This document shows, piece after piece, positions 22,168-31,739 of a DNA stretch of 64,000 nt. Where the stretch lies: positions 17,086,443-17,150,442 of the forward strand of contig CM046442.1 of NCBI GenBank assembly GCA_025506515.1. Direction: 5' to 3'. The DNA is from Flaveria trinervia. Its lineage: Eukaryota; Streptophyta; Magnoliopsida; Asterales; Asteraceae. Each line of letters starts with the position of its first letter. Position 1 is the stretch's first letter. The position numbers and the translations under genes are program-made. Under the pieces are notes generated by a model. The model was given only the letters and a program-made list of their open reading frames with translations, had not been told where the DNA came from and made no database searches.

Positions 22168-23013
22168 TGTTGGACCAAAAGAACCAATGAGCCGGATCAG
22201 AAAAACCTTAAGTCTCATAGACATCACAACAACTGCTGAAGACACAAGTGCTGAAGACAAAGTCTGAAGACAAGTGCTGAAGACAAAGTCTGAACACAAG
22301 TGCTGAAGACAAAGTCTGAAGACACAAGTGCTGAAGACAAAGTCTGAAGACAAGTGCTGAAGACAAAGTCTGAAGACAAGTGCTGAAGACAAAGTCTGAA
22401 GACACAAGTGCTGAAGACAAAGTCTGAAGACACAAGTGCTGAAGACAAAGTCTGAAGACAAGTGCTGAAGACAAAGTCTGAAGACAAGTGCTGAAGACCA
22501 AGTATCAGTCGTTGTCACAACAGCTGAAGAGGTCTTCTTCAGTAGTTGTGACGGTTTTCTTTCACTAGTTTTATGTTTTTCTTTTCAGTAGTTTTGTAAA
22601 ACGACTGAAGAGCTTGTTCTTTAGTCGTTGTAGTTTCAGTAGTTTCGTATCAGTAGTTTTATGTTTTATACTTAGCACTCTGATATGTTCTCAGTAGTTG
22701 TGAACAATTCAGTAGTTTGTTAAGTTTTAGTTATTTTTGTAACAAATCTGCCAGATGTCACTATCCCGTGATATCAGCAGTGATTGCACTCTATATAAGG
22801 AGTGTCAACCTGATTGTAATCTGTGAATGATTGAGCAGAAACATTTGATATTATTGAAACATTCCTTTTCACAGAAATATATTCTCTCTTTACAACCGTA
22901 TTTGTTCTTAATGCATACGAATATCAAATTCTTGCTATAATTTGTCTAATTCTTGTTCTTATTCCACTGCGTTACACTCTAATCCATCAAACTTGAGATC
23001 ACTGATCGTGTCA
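22168..23013 (+). repeat. 5' LTR of element F
   Basis: TGTTGGACC to GATCGTGTCA. It differs from the LTRs of B, C and G in U3: the palindrome is eroded (GATGTCACTATCCCGTGATATC), the TGACGTC site is absent, and TATATAA lies at 22792-22798. Only 45570-46411 shares this version, confirming the pair. Confidence 0.93.
22229..22500 (+). repeat. Tandem array in the F 5' LTR
   Basis: About eleven units of 23-28 bp, built from GTGCTGAAGACAAAGTCTGAA with either ACACAA or GACAAG between them. Open frames on the minus strand here are by-products of the repeat. Confidence 0.85.
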
Positions 23014-23015
23014 AA

Positions 23016-23027
23016 TGGTATCATAGC
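23016..23027 (+). other. Primer binding site, element F (mutated)
   Basis: TGGTATCATAGC, one change from the initiator tRNA-Met complement, two bases after the LTR. Confidence 0.85.
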
Positions 23028-23244
23028 TTGTTCATCATTGATCGATCTAATAATTGATCATTGAAACTGCTATCCAAGGTCCAAGTTTGATTGAATTAGC
23101 ATTTTTGCATGAAACGGTTATAGAGATTGAATTTTTTGTGTTTTTGGTCATTCATCCTGAGATTTATTCTTGGTTTTCATTGAGTCTGTTGTGGTCTGTG
23201 TAAAATCTTTTATAAGCTTGAATTAATTGTATTTGGACCTAAAA

Positions 23245-23659
23245 TGACTACTCCTTCCAATGATCCTCACAATACTGGTTCCTCAACCAAGCCTCCGATG
23301 CTAGTTAGAATGAGTATAACATATGGCAACGACGAATGCTCCATCACCTGTCTGTTAACAGATTAGGTTGTTGGACATCAGTGGTACATGGTCCACACAA
23401 GCCTGGGTGAATAACCCGGAAACCAATCAAATGGTTCCGAAGAGGAGGGAGCAATACTCAGATGAGGATAAGAAATTGTTTGAGATTGATGCAAAAGCCC
23501 ATGAATTCTGGCATGGCACTGCCCAATGAAATCTATTCTGGGCTAATGCATTATGAAACTGCCCATGACCTCTGGAATGCCTTGAAAGAACAATTTGGAG
23601 GAACATATGAGGTCTTGGCAAATAATAGAGAAATCCTTGCCCAGCAATATGAGACATTC
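23245..23659 (+). pseudogene. gag: Copia gag part 1, element F
   Basis: Starts MTTPSNDPHNTG at 23245. Single-base losses near 23312, 23405 and 23510 move the frame repeatedly. The HDLWNALKEQFGG block is recognisable at about 23565 and QQYETF at 23645. G is inserted at 23660 and gag resumes at 36163 with LSHRKGETLTQQFE. Confidence 0.88.
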
Positions 23660-24521
23660 TATTGGACCAAAAGAACCAATGAGCCGGATCAGAAAAACCT
23701 TAAATCCCACAGACGTCACAACAACTACTGAAGACCACAACAGCTGAAGAAAACAGCTGATTACAAAGTCTGAAGACACAAGTGCTGAAGACAAAGTCTG
23801 AAGACACAGTGCTGAAGACAAAGTCTGAAAACACAAGTGCTGAAGACAAAGTCTGAAGACACAAGTGCTGAAGACAAAGTCTGAAGACACAAGTGCTGAA
23901 GACAAAGTCTGAAGACACAAGTGCTGAAGACAAAGTCTGAAGACACAAGTGCTGAAGACAAAGTCTAAAGACACAAGTGCTGAAGACAAAGTCTGAAGAC
24001 ACAAGTGCTGAAGACAAAGTATCAGACGTTGTCACAACAGCTGATGAGGTCTTCTTCAGTAGTTGTGATGGTTTACCTTTCAGTAGTTTTCTTTGTTTCA
24101 ATATTTGTAAAACAACTGAGAGTATGTTCTTTAGTTGTTATTGTTTCAGTAGTTTCTTTTCAGTAGGTTTAATAATAGTTAACACTTAGCATTTTTGTAA
24201 GAAGATGTCAGCTGTTTGACATCTTCAGTAGTTGTGTTAACTATCAGTAGTTTGTGATAAATTCTGTTAGATGTCACTATCAAGTGACATCAGCAGACGT
24301 CACATCTCTTATATAAAAGGTGTCGACCTAATTGTAATTGTGACATTCCGTTACCACGAAAGCGAATATTGAATGAAATATATCTGCAGAATTCTCTCTA
24401 TCTATAACTGTTTTTGTTCTTACATTGAATATCTTTTTGTTCTTGTGAATTGGCTAATTCATTGTTGGAATTCCGCTGCTATACTCTCTAATCAATCAAA
24501 CGTAGATCACTGATCCTAACA
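23660..24521 (+). repeat. 5' LTR of element G
   Basis: Begins TATTGGACC, so the canonical terminal TG has become TA, and ends CCTAACA. Palindrome 24270-24291, GACGTCAC 24296-24303, TATATAA 24310-24316. Partner 35245-36162. Confidence 0.93.
23765..24018 (+). repeat. 28-bp tandem array in the G 5' LTR
   Basis: About nine units of 28 bp (CTGAAGACACAAG followed by TGCTGAAGACAAAGT). The matching array in the 3' LTR (35345-35660) has about two more units, which accounts for the 56-bp length difference between the LTRs. Confidence 0.88.
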
Positions 24522-24523
24522 AG

Positions 24524-24535
24524 TGGTATCAAAGC
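24524..24535 (+). other. Primer binding site, element G (mutated)
   Basis: TGGTATCAAAGC, one change from TGGTATCAGAGC, two bases after the LTR end. Confidence 0.85.
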
Positions 24536-24747
24536 TGGTTAATCATTGATTGATCTAACAATTGATCATTGAAACTGCTATTTGATATCTATGTTTGATT
24601 GAATTAGCATATTTGCAAGAACTGGTTATAGATTATTGAATTTCTGACGCTTTCGTTCATTTATTTTGAGATCTCTCTTGGTTCAATTAGTTGTTGTGTT
24701 TTTGTTCTAAATCTGTTATAGCTTAATTGAATTTGATTGAATATGAG

Positions 24748-27579
24748 ATGACTACTCCTTCTAATGATCCTCACAATACTGGTTCCCCAACCAAGCCCCC
24801 GATGCTGGTTAGGACCGAGTATAACATATGGCAGCGAAGAATGCTTCATCACCTGTCTGTTAACAGTTCAGGTTGTTGGACATCTATGGTACATGGACCA
24901 CATAAGCCTATGGTGAACAATCCAGAAACCAATCAAATGGTTCCGAAGAAGAAAGAACAATACTCTGATGAAGATCGGAAACTGTTTGAGATTGATGCTA
25001 AAGCCCATGGAATTCTGGCCATGGCACTGCCTAATGAAATCTATTCAGGGCTTATGCATCATGAAACTGCTCATGATCTCTGGAATGCCCTGAAGGAACA
25101 ATTCGGTGGCACAGATGAGGTCTTAGCAAACAACAGAGAAATCCTTGCCCAACAATATGAGACATTCTCTCATAGAAAGGGTGAGACACTGACGCAATAG
25201 TTTGATCGTTTTTCCTGCTTGATCTCTGAGCTGAAAATGGTGAAACAGGAATACACCAATAGCCAGATGAATAATAGGTTCCTCAGATCACTGCCTGAGA
25301 GATGGGACACATACATATTGTCCTACGCTCCAGTGCAAATCTGGATAGCCTATCTCTCACCCAACTTCATGGGAAACTGCTTACATTCGAAAGAGAGATA
25401 GAGCAGAAGAGGAAACTGTCCTCATCAGGAAAGCTCACTGATGACTTTGTACCAGGGAATACTGCCTTGGTTGGTCATGAGTCAGAATATGCTGCATCTG
25501 AAAGCAATTATGATGAGCATATTGATTCTCTTCAAATAATTCTGATCATGCATTTGTTGGTATTGAGAGTCATTCTGGCAGTAATAGTGACAATCTATGC
25601 TTCATCATGGATGATTTGAAAGGAATAGCTGATGATGATCTAGAAGAGATGGATATTCTGAGCCAAATGGCATTGATTAATATCAGATCTCAGAAGTTCT
25701 ATAAGAGAACTGGCAGGAAACTTTCTGGACTCTCTGGCAAAACCAAAGTTGGTTTTGACAAGAGTAAGTTGAGGTGTCACAAATGCCAAAGGCTGGGACA
25801 CTTTGCAAGAGAGTGTAGATCAACTGGATCTAACTCTTCTGCACCCTTTATGACTTTTCCTAGTTATAGTCCACAAAACAGATGGCAACATCCTGCTGGT
25901 TCTGGTCATTATTCACATCCTAGGTCTCCTGCATACTTTGTCCCCCAGGGTCCAATGTCATATCCTTATCCCTGCTATTATATGCCTCAACAAATCCTGT
26001 TCAAGCTCCAATTGCACAACAACCACAAGCATTGCCTGAACCACAACCTTCCCAATCTCATCAACAAACTCAACCTTAACAACATAGCTTCTTCACCCCA
26101 GGAGTTGTTGACTGGAGCAGTTTACCAGATGATTTGTCTGGTCATGAATAACTGTTCACTGGTGCTGGTCAACATGGTGGTGACAGTCCCTTTGGAAATC
26201 TAGCTCTTATGGCTTTGGATTCTGCGGATACTTCATCTACTAATGCCTCTACACCAAAGGTATCACATGTATCCTCTGAGGCAAAAGCCAAATTATGTTC
26301 TGAAACATGCATAGCAGCATTTGCATCTATTAGAGAAGCAAATGTAGCTTTGATTAACAAGAACATTGAGCTAGAACAACCAATTTCCAAAAGAAAAGCT
26401 GAATTTGAGTCTGTGCTTGATGAAAAGAATGATGAGATTTACAAACTTAAATGCCAAATCACAGATTATAAGGCTAGGGAAGAGGTACTTCTAGAGAAGT
26501 ACAAAGATCTCAAAGAAACCCTTGCAGTCACCCAAGTAGAGTGTGATCGATGGGTACAATCATGCAAAGGTTTTGAAATGCTTCTTAGTAAGCAATCTGC
26601 TTCCAATGTGAAGTTTGGCATTGGTTACAATCACACTGCTCCACCTACAGATTTTACTTCCAGAGCAGAGGTAGAATCTGATGGTGAGAGCAATAACCAA
26701 TCCATTTCATCATGTGATCTACTTTCTAATTCAGCACCATCAGAAGTAGAAGTCAGCACTAAGCCCTCTCAGAACCTATCAGCTGATGTTGATGGTTCCA
26801 CTGCTGACACTCACATGATCAAAGAGTTGATCAACTCAGGAGTTAATTCTGAAAGTCCTGAAAGGACTGGAGAGCAAGATTTAACACCTGAAGTTCAAAC
26901 TCCAACTATGTCAGTACTAAAGAAGAAAACTATCAGTAGAAAGAGTTTGAAGACTACTAAAGAGGAAGTCAAGAAAGCAAACAATGCTTTCAAAGCACTG
27001 AAGAACAAGTCTTCAGTAGTTTCATCCTCTTTAGTTAATGATCAACATAAGATGAAGAAGAAACTGTGTGAAGTATGTGGTTTGTTCAATCATCTTACAG
27101 ATGATTGCTGGTACAAAAGAGGATCCAAACTCAAACATAAAGAGGAAATTAAAGTGAAAATGGTTAAAATGAAAACTGAGTTTGAGACCACATTTGTATC
27201 AGCAACATCAAATCCTGTAACCTTAAGTCCATAAAGAAATCCAAAAAGGAAGGGGTTAAACAGGTAACAGCTGAGATTGCTCAAAAGAATAAGGTGCAAC
27301 ATAGGAACTTATCAAACTCCAATGGCAATGTGTTGATAAGCTGAAAGCTTTATCACAAAATCAGACACAGCTGGTTATGATGGTTCAACATCTATTGGGA
27401 AGAGTTAACCAATTAGATTCCTATGTTGAAACCACAGAAAAGGAGGTCCAAGCCAAAGGATTCCTCTTCTTCACCATCTTCTTCCTCTCAGGCTGTTGTT
27501 TCCATCAAACCTGTTAGTTTACCATCTGTTGATGAGAACAGGTCAAAACCAAAAAGGTTGGGTCTCCAAAACTAACTGA
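24748..27579 (+). pseudogene. gag: Copia gag, element G: two zinc knuckles around a coiled coil
   Basis: The ATG at 24748 is chosen because MTTPSNDPHNTG is conserved in all copies. Core blocks: YNIWQRRMLHHLSV, FEIDAKAHGILAMALP, HDLWNALKEQFGG. TAG at 25198 replaces a CAG present in B, C and F; frameshifts lie near 25313 and 25530. Knuckle 1 is CHKCQRLGHFAREC at 25775-25816. A Pro/Gln-rich stretch follows, then a long open frame from 26209 to 27234 with a coiled coil (about 26340-26540), FEMLLSKQSA, a Ser/Thr-rich part and knuckle 2 CEVCGLFNHLTDDC at 27067-27108. The tail has frame changes and ends in TGA 27577-27579. Role: particle assembly and RNA packaging; the second knuckle and coiled coil are family extras. 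Confidence 0.88.
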
Positions 27580-27596
27580 TTGTTTATAATTGTAGG
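27577..27596 (+). promoter_or_regulatory. Gag stop followed by a 3' splice-acceptor-like site (element G)
   Basis: TGA, then TTGTTTATAATTG, then TAG|G at 27593-27596, directly before the protease region. The distance from stop to AG differs from C, F and A by one to three bases, so the frame relation is not kept while the acceptor-like site is. Confidence 0.4.
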
Positions 27597-30500
27597 GTTC
27601 TTCAACATGCCAAAGTAGCATCTGGTATGTAGACAGTGGTGGATCTATGCACATGACTGGGAACAGCTCTCTTCTTCATGACTACTCTCAAGGAAAGAAG
27701 GGGTTTGTTTCTTTTGGCAATGATGCTAGGGGTTACATCATTGGAAACGGCTTTGTCTCTAATGGAGAATTAAGTTTGATGATGTTAATCAAGTGGAAAA
27801 TCTCAAGTATAATCTCTTGAGTGTCAGTCAAATGTGTGATAAAGGCCATGTTGCTCTTTTAACCGGTCAGAACTGTAGGATTCTGTCATCCAAAGTTCTG
27901 CATTTGATTGATAAGGTGTTGGATGATCACACTCTCCTGAGAGCCAACAGGACAGGAAGAGTGTATGCCTTAGATCTTTCCAAGAAAATAGATCTCAGAG
28001 GCAATCCTTGCCTATTTTCCAAAGCCTCTTCTCAAGAATCTAAACTATGGCACAGAAGGCTGGGTCATGTTAATTTCAACAATATGAATCAGCTGATCCA
28101 CAATAGTTTAGTCAGAGGCTTACCAATAAAGGAGTTCCACTATGATGAAACCTGTACTGCTTGTTTAAAAGGAAAACAACACAAAGTCTCATTCCCTCAT
28201 ATTGAAGAGCCTAAGTCCACTGCCTGCTTGCAATTACTGCATATGGATCTATTTGGTCCTGTGAGAGTGATGAGCATGGCAAAGAAGAAATACTGTCTGG
28301 TAATTGTGGATGATTACTCCAGATTTGTATGGACTTTCTTTCTACATTCAAAGGATGAGGTTGCTCAGAAGATTATTCACTTTGTGTTGTATGTTGAGAA
28401 GCAGTATTCCCTTCCAGTCAAGTGTATTAGGAGTGACAATGGAACTGAATTCAGAAACCATACACTTGATGACTTCTATCTTTCAAAGGGAATCAAAAGG
28501 CAGTTTAGCATACCACGGACTCCAAAACAAAATGGAGTAGTAGAGAGGAAGAACAGGACCCTAATTGAAGCTGCAAGGTCCATGCTGGCTAACTCTGGTT
28601 TACCACTGACCTTTTGGGCTGAAGCTGTTAACACAGCTTGCTATGTGCAGAATAGAGCCTTAGTAAATCAGAGGTTGATGAAGACTCCATATGAAGTTCT
28701 CCATCACTTGGCTCCTCTAATTTCATTTTTCAAAGTATTTGGGTGTCCCTGTTTTATTCTCAACACAAAGGATCAATTCCAAAAATTTGATCCTAAGGTG
28801 GATGCAGGGTATTTTGTTGGTTATTCATCTACCTGCAAGGCATACAGAGTCTTCAACTGCAAAACCAAGATAGTTGAAGAGACTTTGCATGTGAAGTTTA
28901 ATGAATCTCCTATGGACAAGATTCCACAAAACCCTGTGGAGTTGTTTGATTTGGACATACTGCAATGTTCCTTATCAACCTCCAGCTATTGTAGACCATA
29001 TGGATAAATCATCTTCTGTAGCATGTCTGCCACCTAGTGGTATTAATGATGATGATGACAATATCAATACTCACCTATTCAAGTTTAGTGACCAACTGCC
29101 TGTGTCTACTAAATTTGATGTTCCTGTAGCTTCAGCAGTTCCATCCACAACAAATGCTGATGAGATCTCTGATTCTTCTACATCTTTGGGTTACCATCTA
29201 ATTCTTGGTTTCAAGAGTCTACATCAACAGCTGCTGCTGCTGAAGGTCTTACAAACACTTGCACAGATCTCATTGTTTATCAAGAACTGAAGAATCACCC
29301 AATGTCTCAGATTATTGGTGATATCAAGCTGGTGTTTCAACAAAAAGTCAATTGTCTAACTTCTGATTCTATGCTCTCTTCATCAGTCAGCTAGAGCCAA
29401 AGAACTACCATGTTGCTTTGAGAGACAATGGATGGGTTGAAGCCATGCAGCTTGAGCTACTTCAGTTCAAGAAACAGCAAGTGTGGGAACTGGTTCCTCT
29501 TCCCCCAGGTAAGTGTGCAATAGGCACTAAATGGGTGTTTAGGAATAAAATTGATGAAAATGGGCTTATTGTTAAGAATAAGGCTAGATTGGTTGTACAG
29601 GGGTTTTCACAAGAAGAAGGTATTGACTATGATGAAACCTTTGCCCCTGTAGCCAGACTAGAGGCAATCAGATTGTTTTTAGCCTATGCTGCATTCCACA
29701 ATCTTAAAGTTTTTCAAAATGGATGTCAAAGTGCATTTCTATATGGTAAAATAAAGGAAGAAGTTTATGTGTGTCAACCACCAGGTTTGAGGATAATAAA
29801 CATCCTGAATGGGTGTATAAACTTGATAAGGCTCTTTATGGGTTGAAACAAGCTCCAAGAGCCTGGTATGAGACACTTTCCACTTTTCTTCTTAAGAATA
29901 ATTTCACTAGAGGCTCCATTGATAAAACTTTGTTTATTAAGAAGGTGGATCAGCATAAGCTACTTGTTCAGATTTATGTTGATGATATCATTTTTGCATC
30001 CTCTGATCCCCAGTTGTGTGATGATTTTACAACATTAATGAAAAAGAAGTTTGAAATGAGTGCAATGGGAGAATTACAGTTCTTTCTAGGCTTGCAAATT
30101 AAACAAAAGGCTGATGGAACCTTTATTCAGTGAAAATATACAAAAGATCTTTTGAATAAGTTTGATTACAAAACTGTAAGCCCTGTTCTACTCCCATGTG
30201 CAACACCACACAACTGGATGCTGATCAGAAAGGTAAAGCTATTGATGAAACACTTTACAGATGTATGATTGGGTCCTTGATCTATTTAACAGCTTCTAGA
30301 CCAGATATTATGTTTGCTACATGTGTTTGTGCTAGATTTCAGGCTGCTCCTAAAGAGTCTCATTTGATTGCAGTCAAGAGAATCTTTAGATATTTGCAAG
30401 GTACACAATCTCTAGGTTTATGGTATTCCACTGGACACTCTTGCAAATTAGTTGCTTTTTCAGATAGTGACTATGCAGGGTGCAAGTTAACTAGAAAGTC

Positions 30501-30913
30501 AACTTCTGATGGTTGTCAATTCCTAGGCAACTGTTTGATTTCTTGGCAGAGTAAGAAACAAACATCTGTTGCTACATCAACTGCTGAGGCCGAGTACATT
30601 TCTGCTGCAAGTTGCACTTCTCAGGTACTCTGGCTTCAGAACCAACTTCTAGATTATGTCATTACAGAACTAAGACTCCATTATTAATGGATAGTGCTTC
30701 AGCTCTGTGTATTGTCAAAAATCCAGTCCAGCACTCTAGGACCAAACATATAGAGATCAGACATCACTTATTCGGGATTGTTTTGAAAAAGGTCTGATTG
30801 ATCCTAAGTTTGTGCCTAGTGCTGATGAGCTTGCAGATATTTTTACTAAGCCTTTGGATAGTTCTACTTTCCAAAACCTTGTGTTAAGGCTTGGTATGCT
30901 GCAGCTAGAATAA
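27596..30913 (+). pseudogene. pol: Copia pol, element G: protease, integrase, RT, RNase H
   Basis: Protease WYVDSGGSMHMTG at about 27623. An open frame 27793-29007 holds GAG-pre-integrase (LWHRRLGHVNFNNMN, with C-x2-C in TCTACLKG) and the full integrase core with D in HMDLFGP (about 28243), D in RSDNGTEF (about 28431) and E in NGVVERKNRT (about 28533), plus the YFVGYSS C-terminal block. Acidic linker 29008-29400. RT from 29418: WVFRNKIDENGL, NKARLVVQGFSQEEGIDYDE, then frameshifts near 29720 and 29785, and YVDD at 29975-29986. RNase H: DSDYAGC (about 30465), TAEAEYISAAS, DSASALCIV; stop TAA 30911-30913. Three or more frameshifts and a stop inactivate it, but every catalytic motif is still legible. 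Confidence 0.92.
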
Positions 30914-31739
30914 GTGACAACTACTGATGAATTCAGTAAAAAGTACTCGTGATCATTGGTAACCATGTCACATATAATTACTGATGAAATCTTTCACCTT
31001 CAGTAGTTTTTATAACTACTGACGGCTAAATGCCTCACAAGTACTGAAGTACTTTATCTGTTCTAAACCACTGATGTAGTTACAACTACTGAAATCAGTA
31101 CAAACAGATAAGTACTGACGTCCTATGAAACACCTGAAAAGCAGATGCAAAGTCTGATGAGTAAGTGTTGAGGACAGTATGAAACAGCTGAAAGGCTATG
31201 AATTGACAAAACTACTGAATAGAACTTTCTCTTCAGTTGTTTCTACGACTGCTGTTTCAACCTATACAACTGATGACAAAACCATGTCTTCAGTAGTTTC
31301 ACAACTACTGATGCCTAATACCAAGTCATCAGCTGTTTTCAACAACTGATGACAAAGCCATGTCTTCAGTAGTTTCACAACTACTGAAGACTAACACCAA
31401 GTCTTCAGCTGTTTACAACTGCTGACAAAACCAATGTCTTCAGTAGTTTCCCAACTACTGATGACTGATACCAAGTCTTCAGTTGTTTCATCATCTGAAG
31501 TCAAAACCATGGTCTTCAGTAGTTTTCTAACTGCTGATGCCTAAAACCACGACTTCAGCTGTTTCAACGTCTGAAAGGGTAATACCATGTCAACATCGTT
31601 TAAAACTACTACTGATGACTAACACCAAACTCTTCAGTCGTTTTCTAACCCGTACCCTATAAATATCCCTGACCTAATCCTTCAGAGCCTCATCTTCTTC
31701 AAACCTAACGTTCATCTCTCCAAAACTTCTCTATCATAA
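30914..31739 (+). repeat. Spacer of element G filled with CAGTAGTT / AACTACTGATGAC words
   Basis: No ORF. Dozens of short words, CTTCAGTAGTTT, ACAACTACTGATGAC, CTTCAGCTGTTT, AACAACTGATGAC, alternate so that neighbouring words are inverted repeats, e.g. CAGTAGTTTCACAACTACTG near 31360-31385. The same words occur in the family's LTRs. Near 31665 CCTATAAATATCC resembles a TATA box 70-80 bases before the downstream ORF start, so an internal promoter is possible. Confidence 0.75.

Noticed and set aside
22208..22501. Long minus-strand open frames in several frames over LTR arrays (also 23543-24101, 35286-35743, 45482-45919)
   Set aside because: The repeat unit contains no minus-strand stop in these frames and its length shifts frame each unit, so open frames arise automatically. 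The products are the same Ser/Leu/Cys/Phe words and carry no gene signals.
25198..25200. In-frame TAG as programmed read-through in Gag
   Set aside because: Sister copies have CAG at the same codon, and other stops are scattered at random positions, so mutation explains it better.
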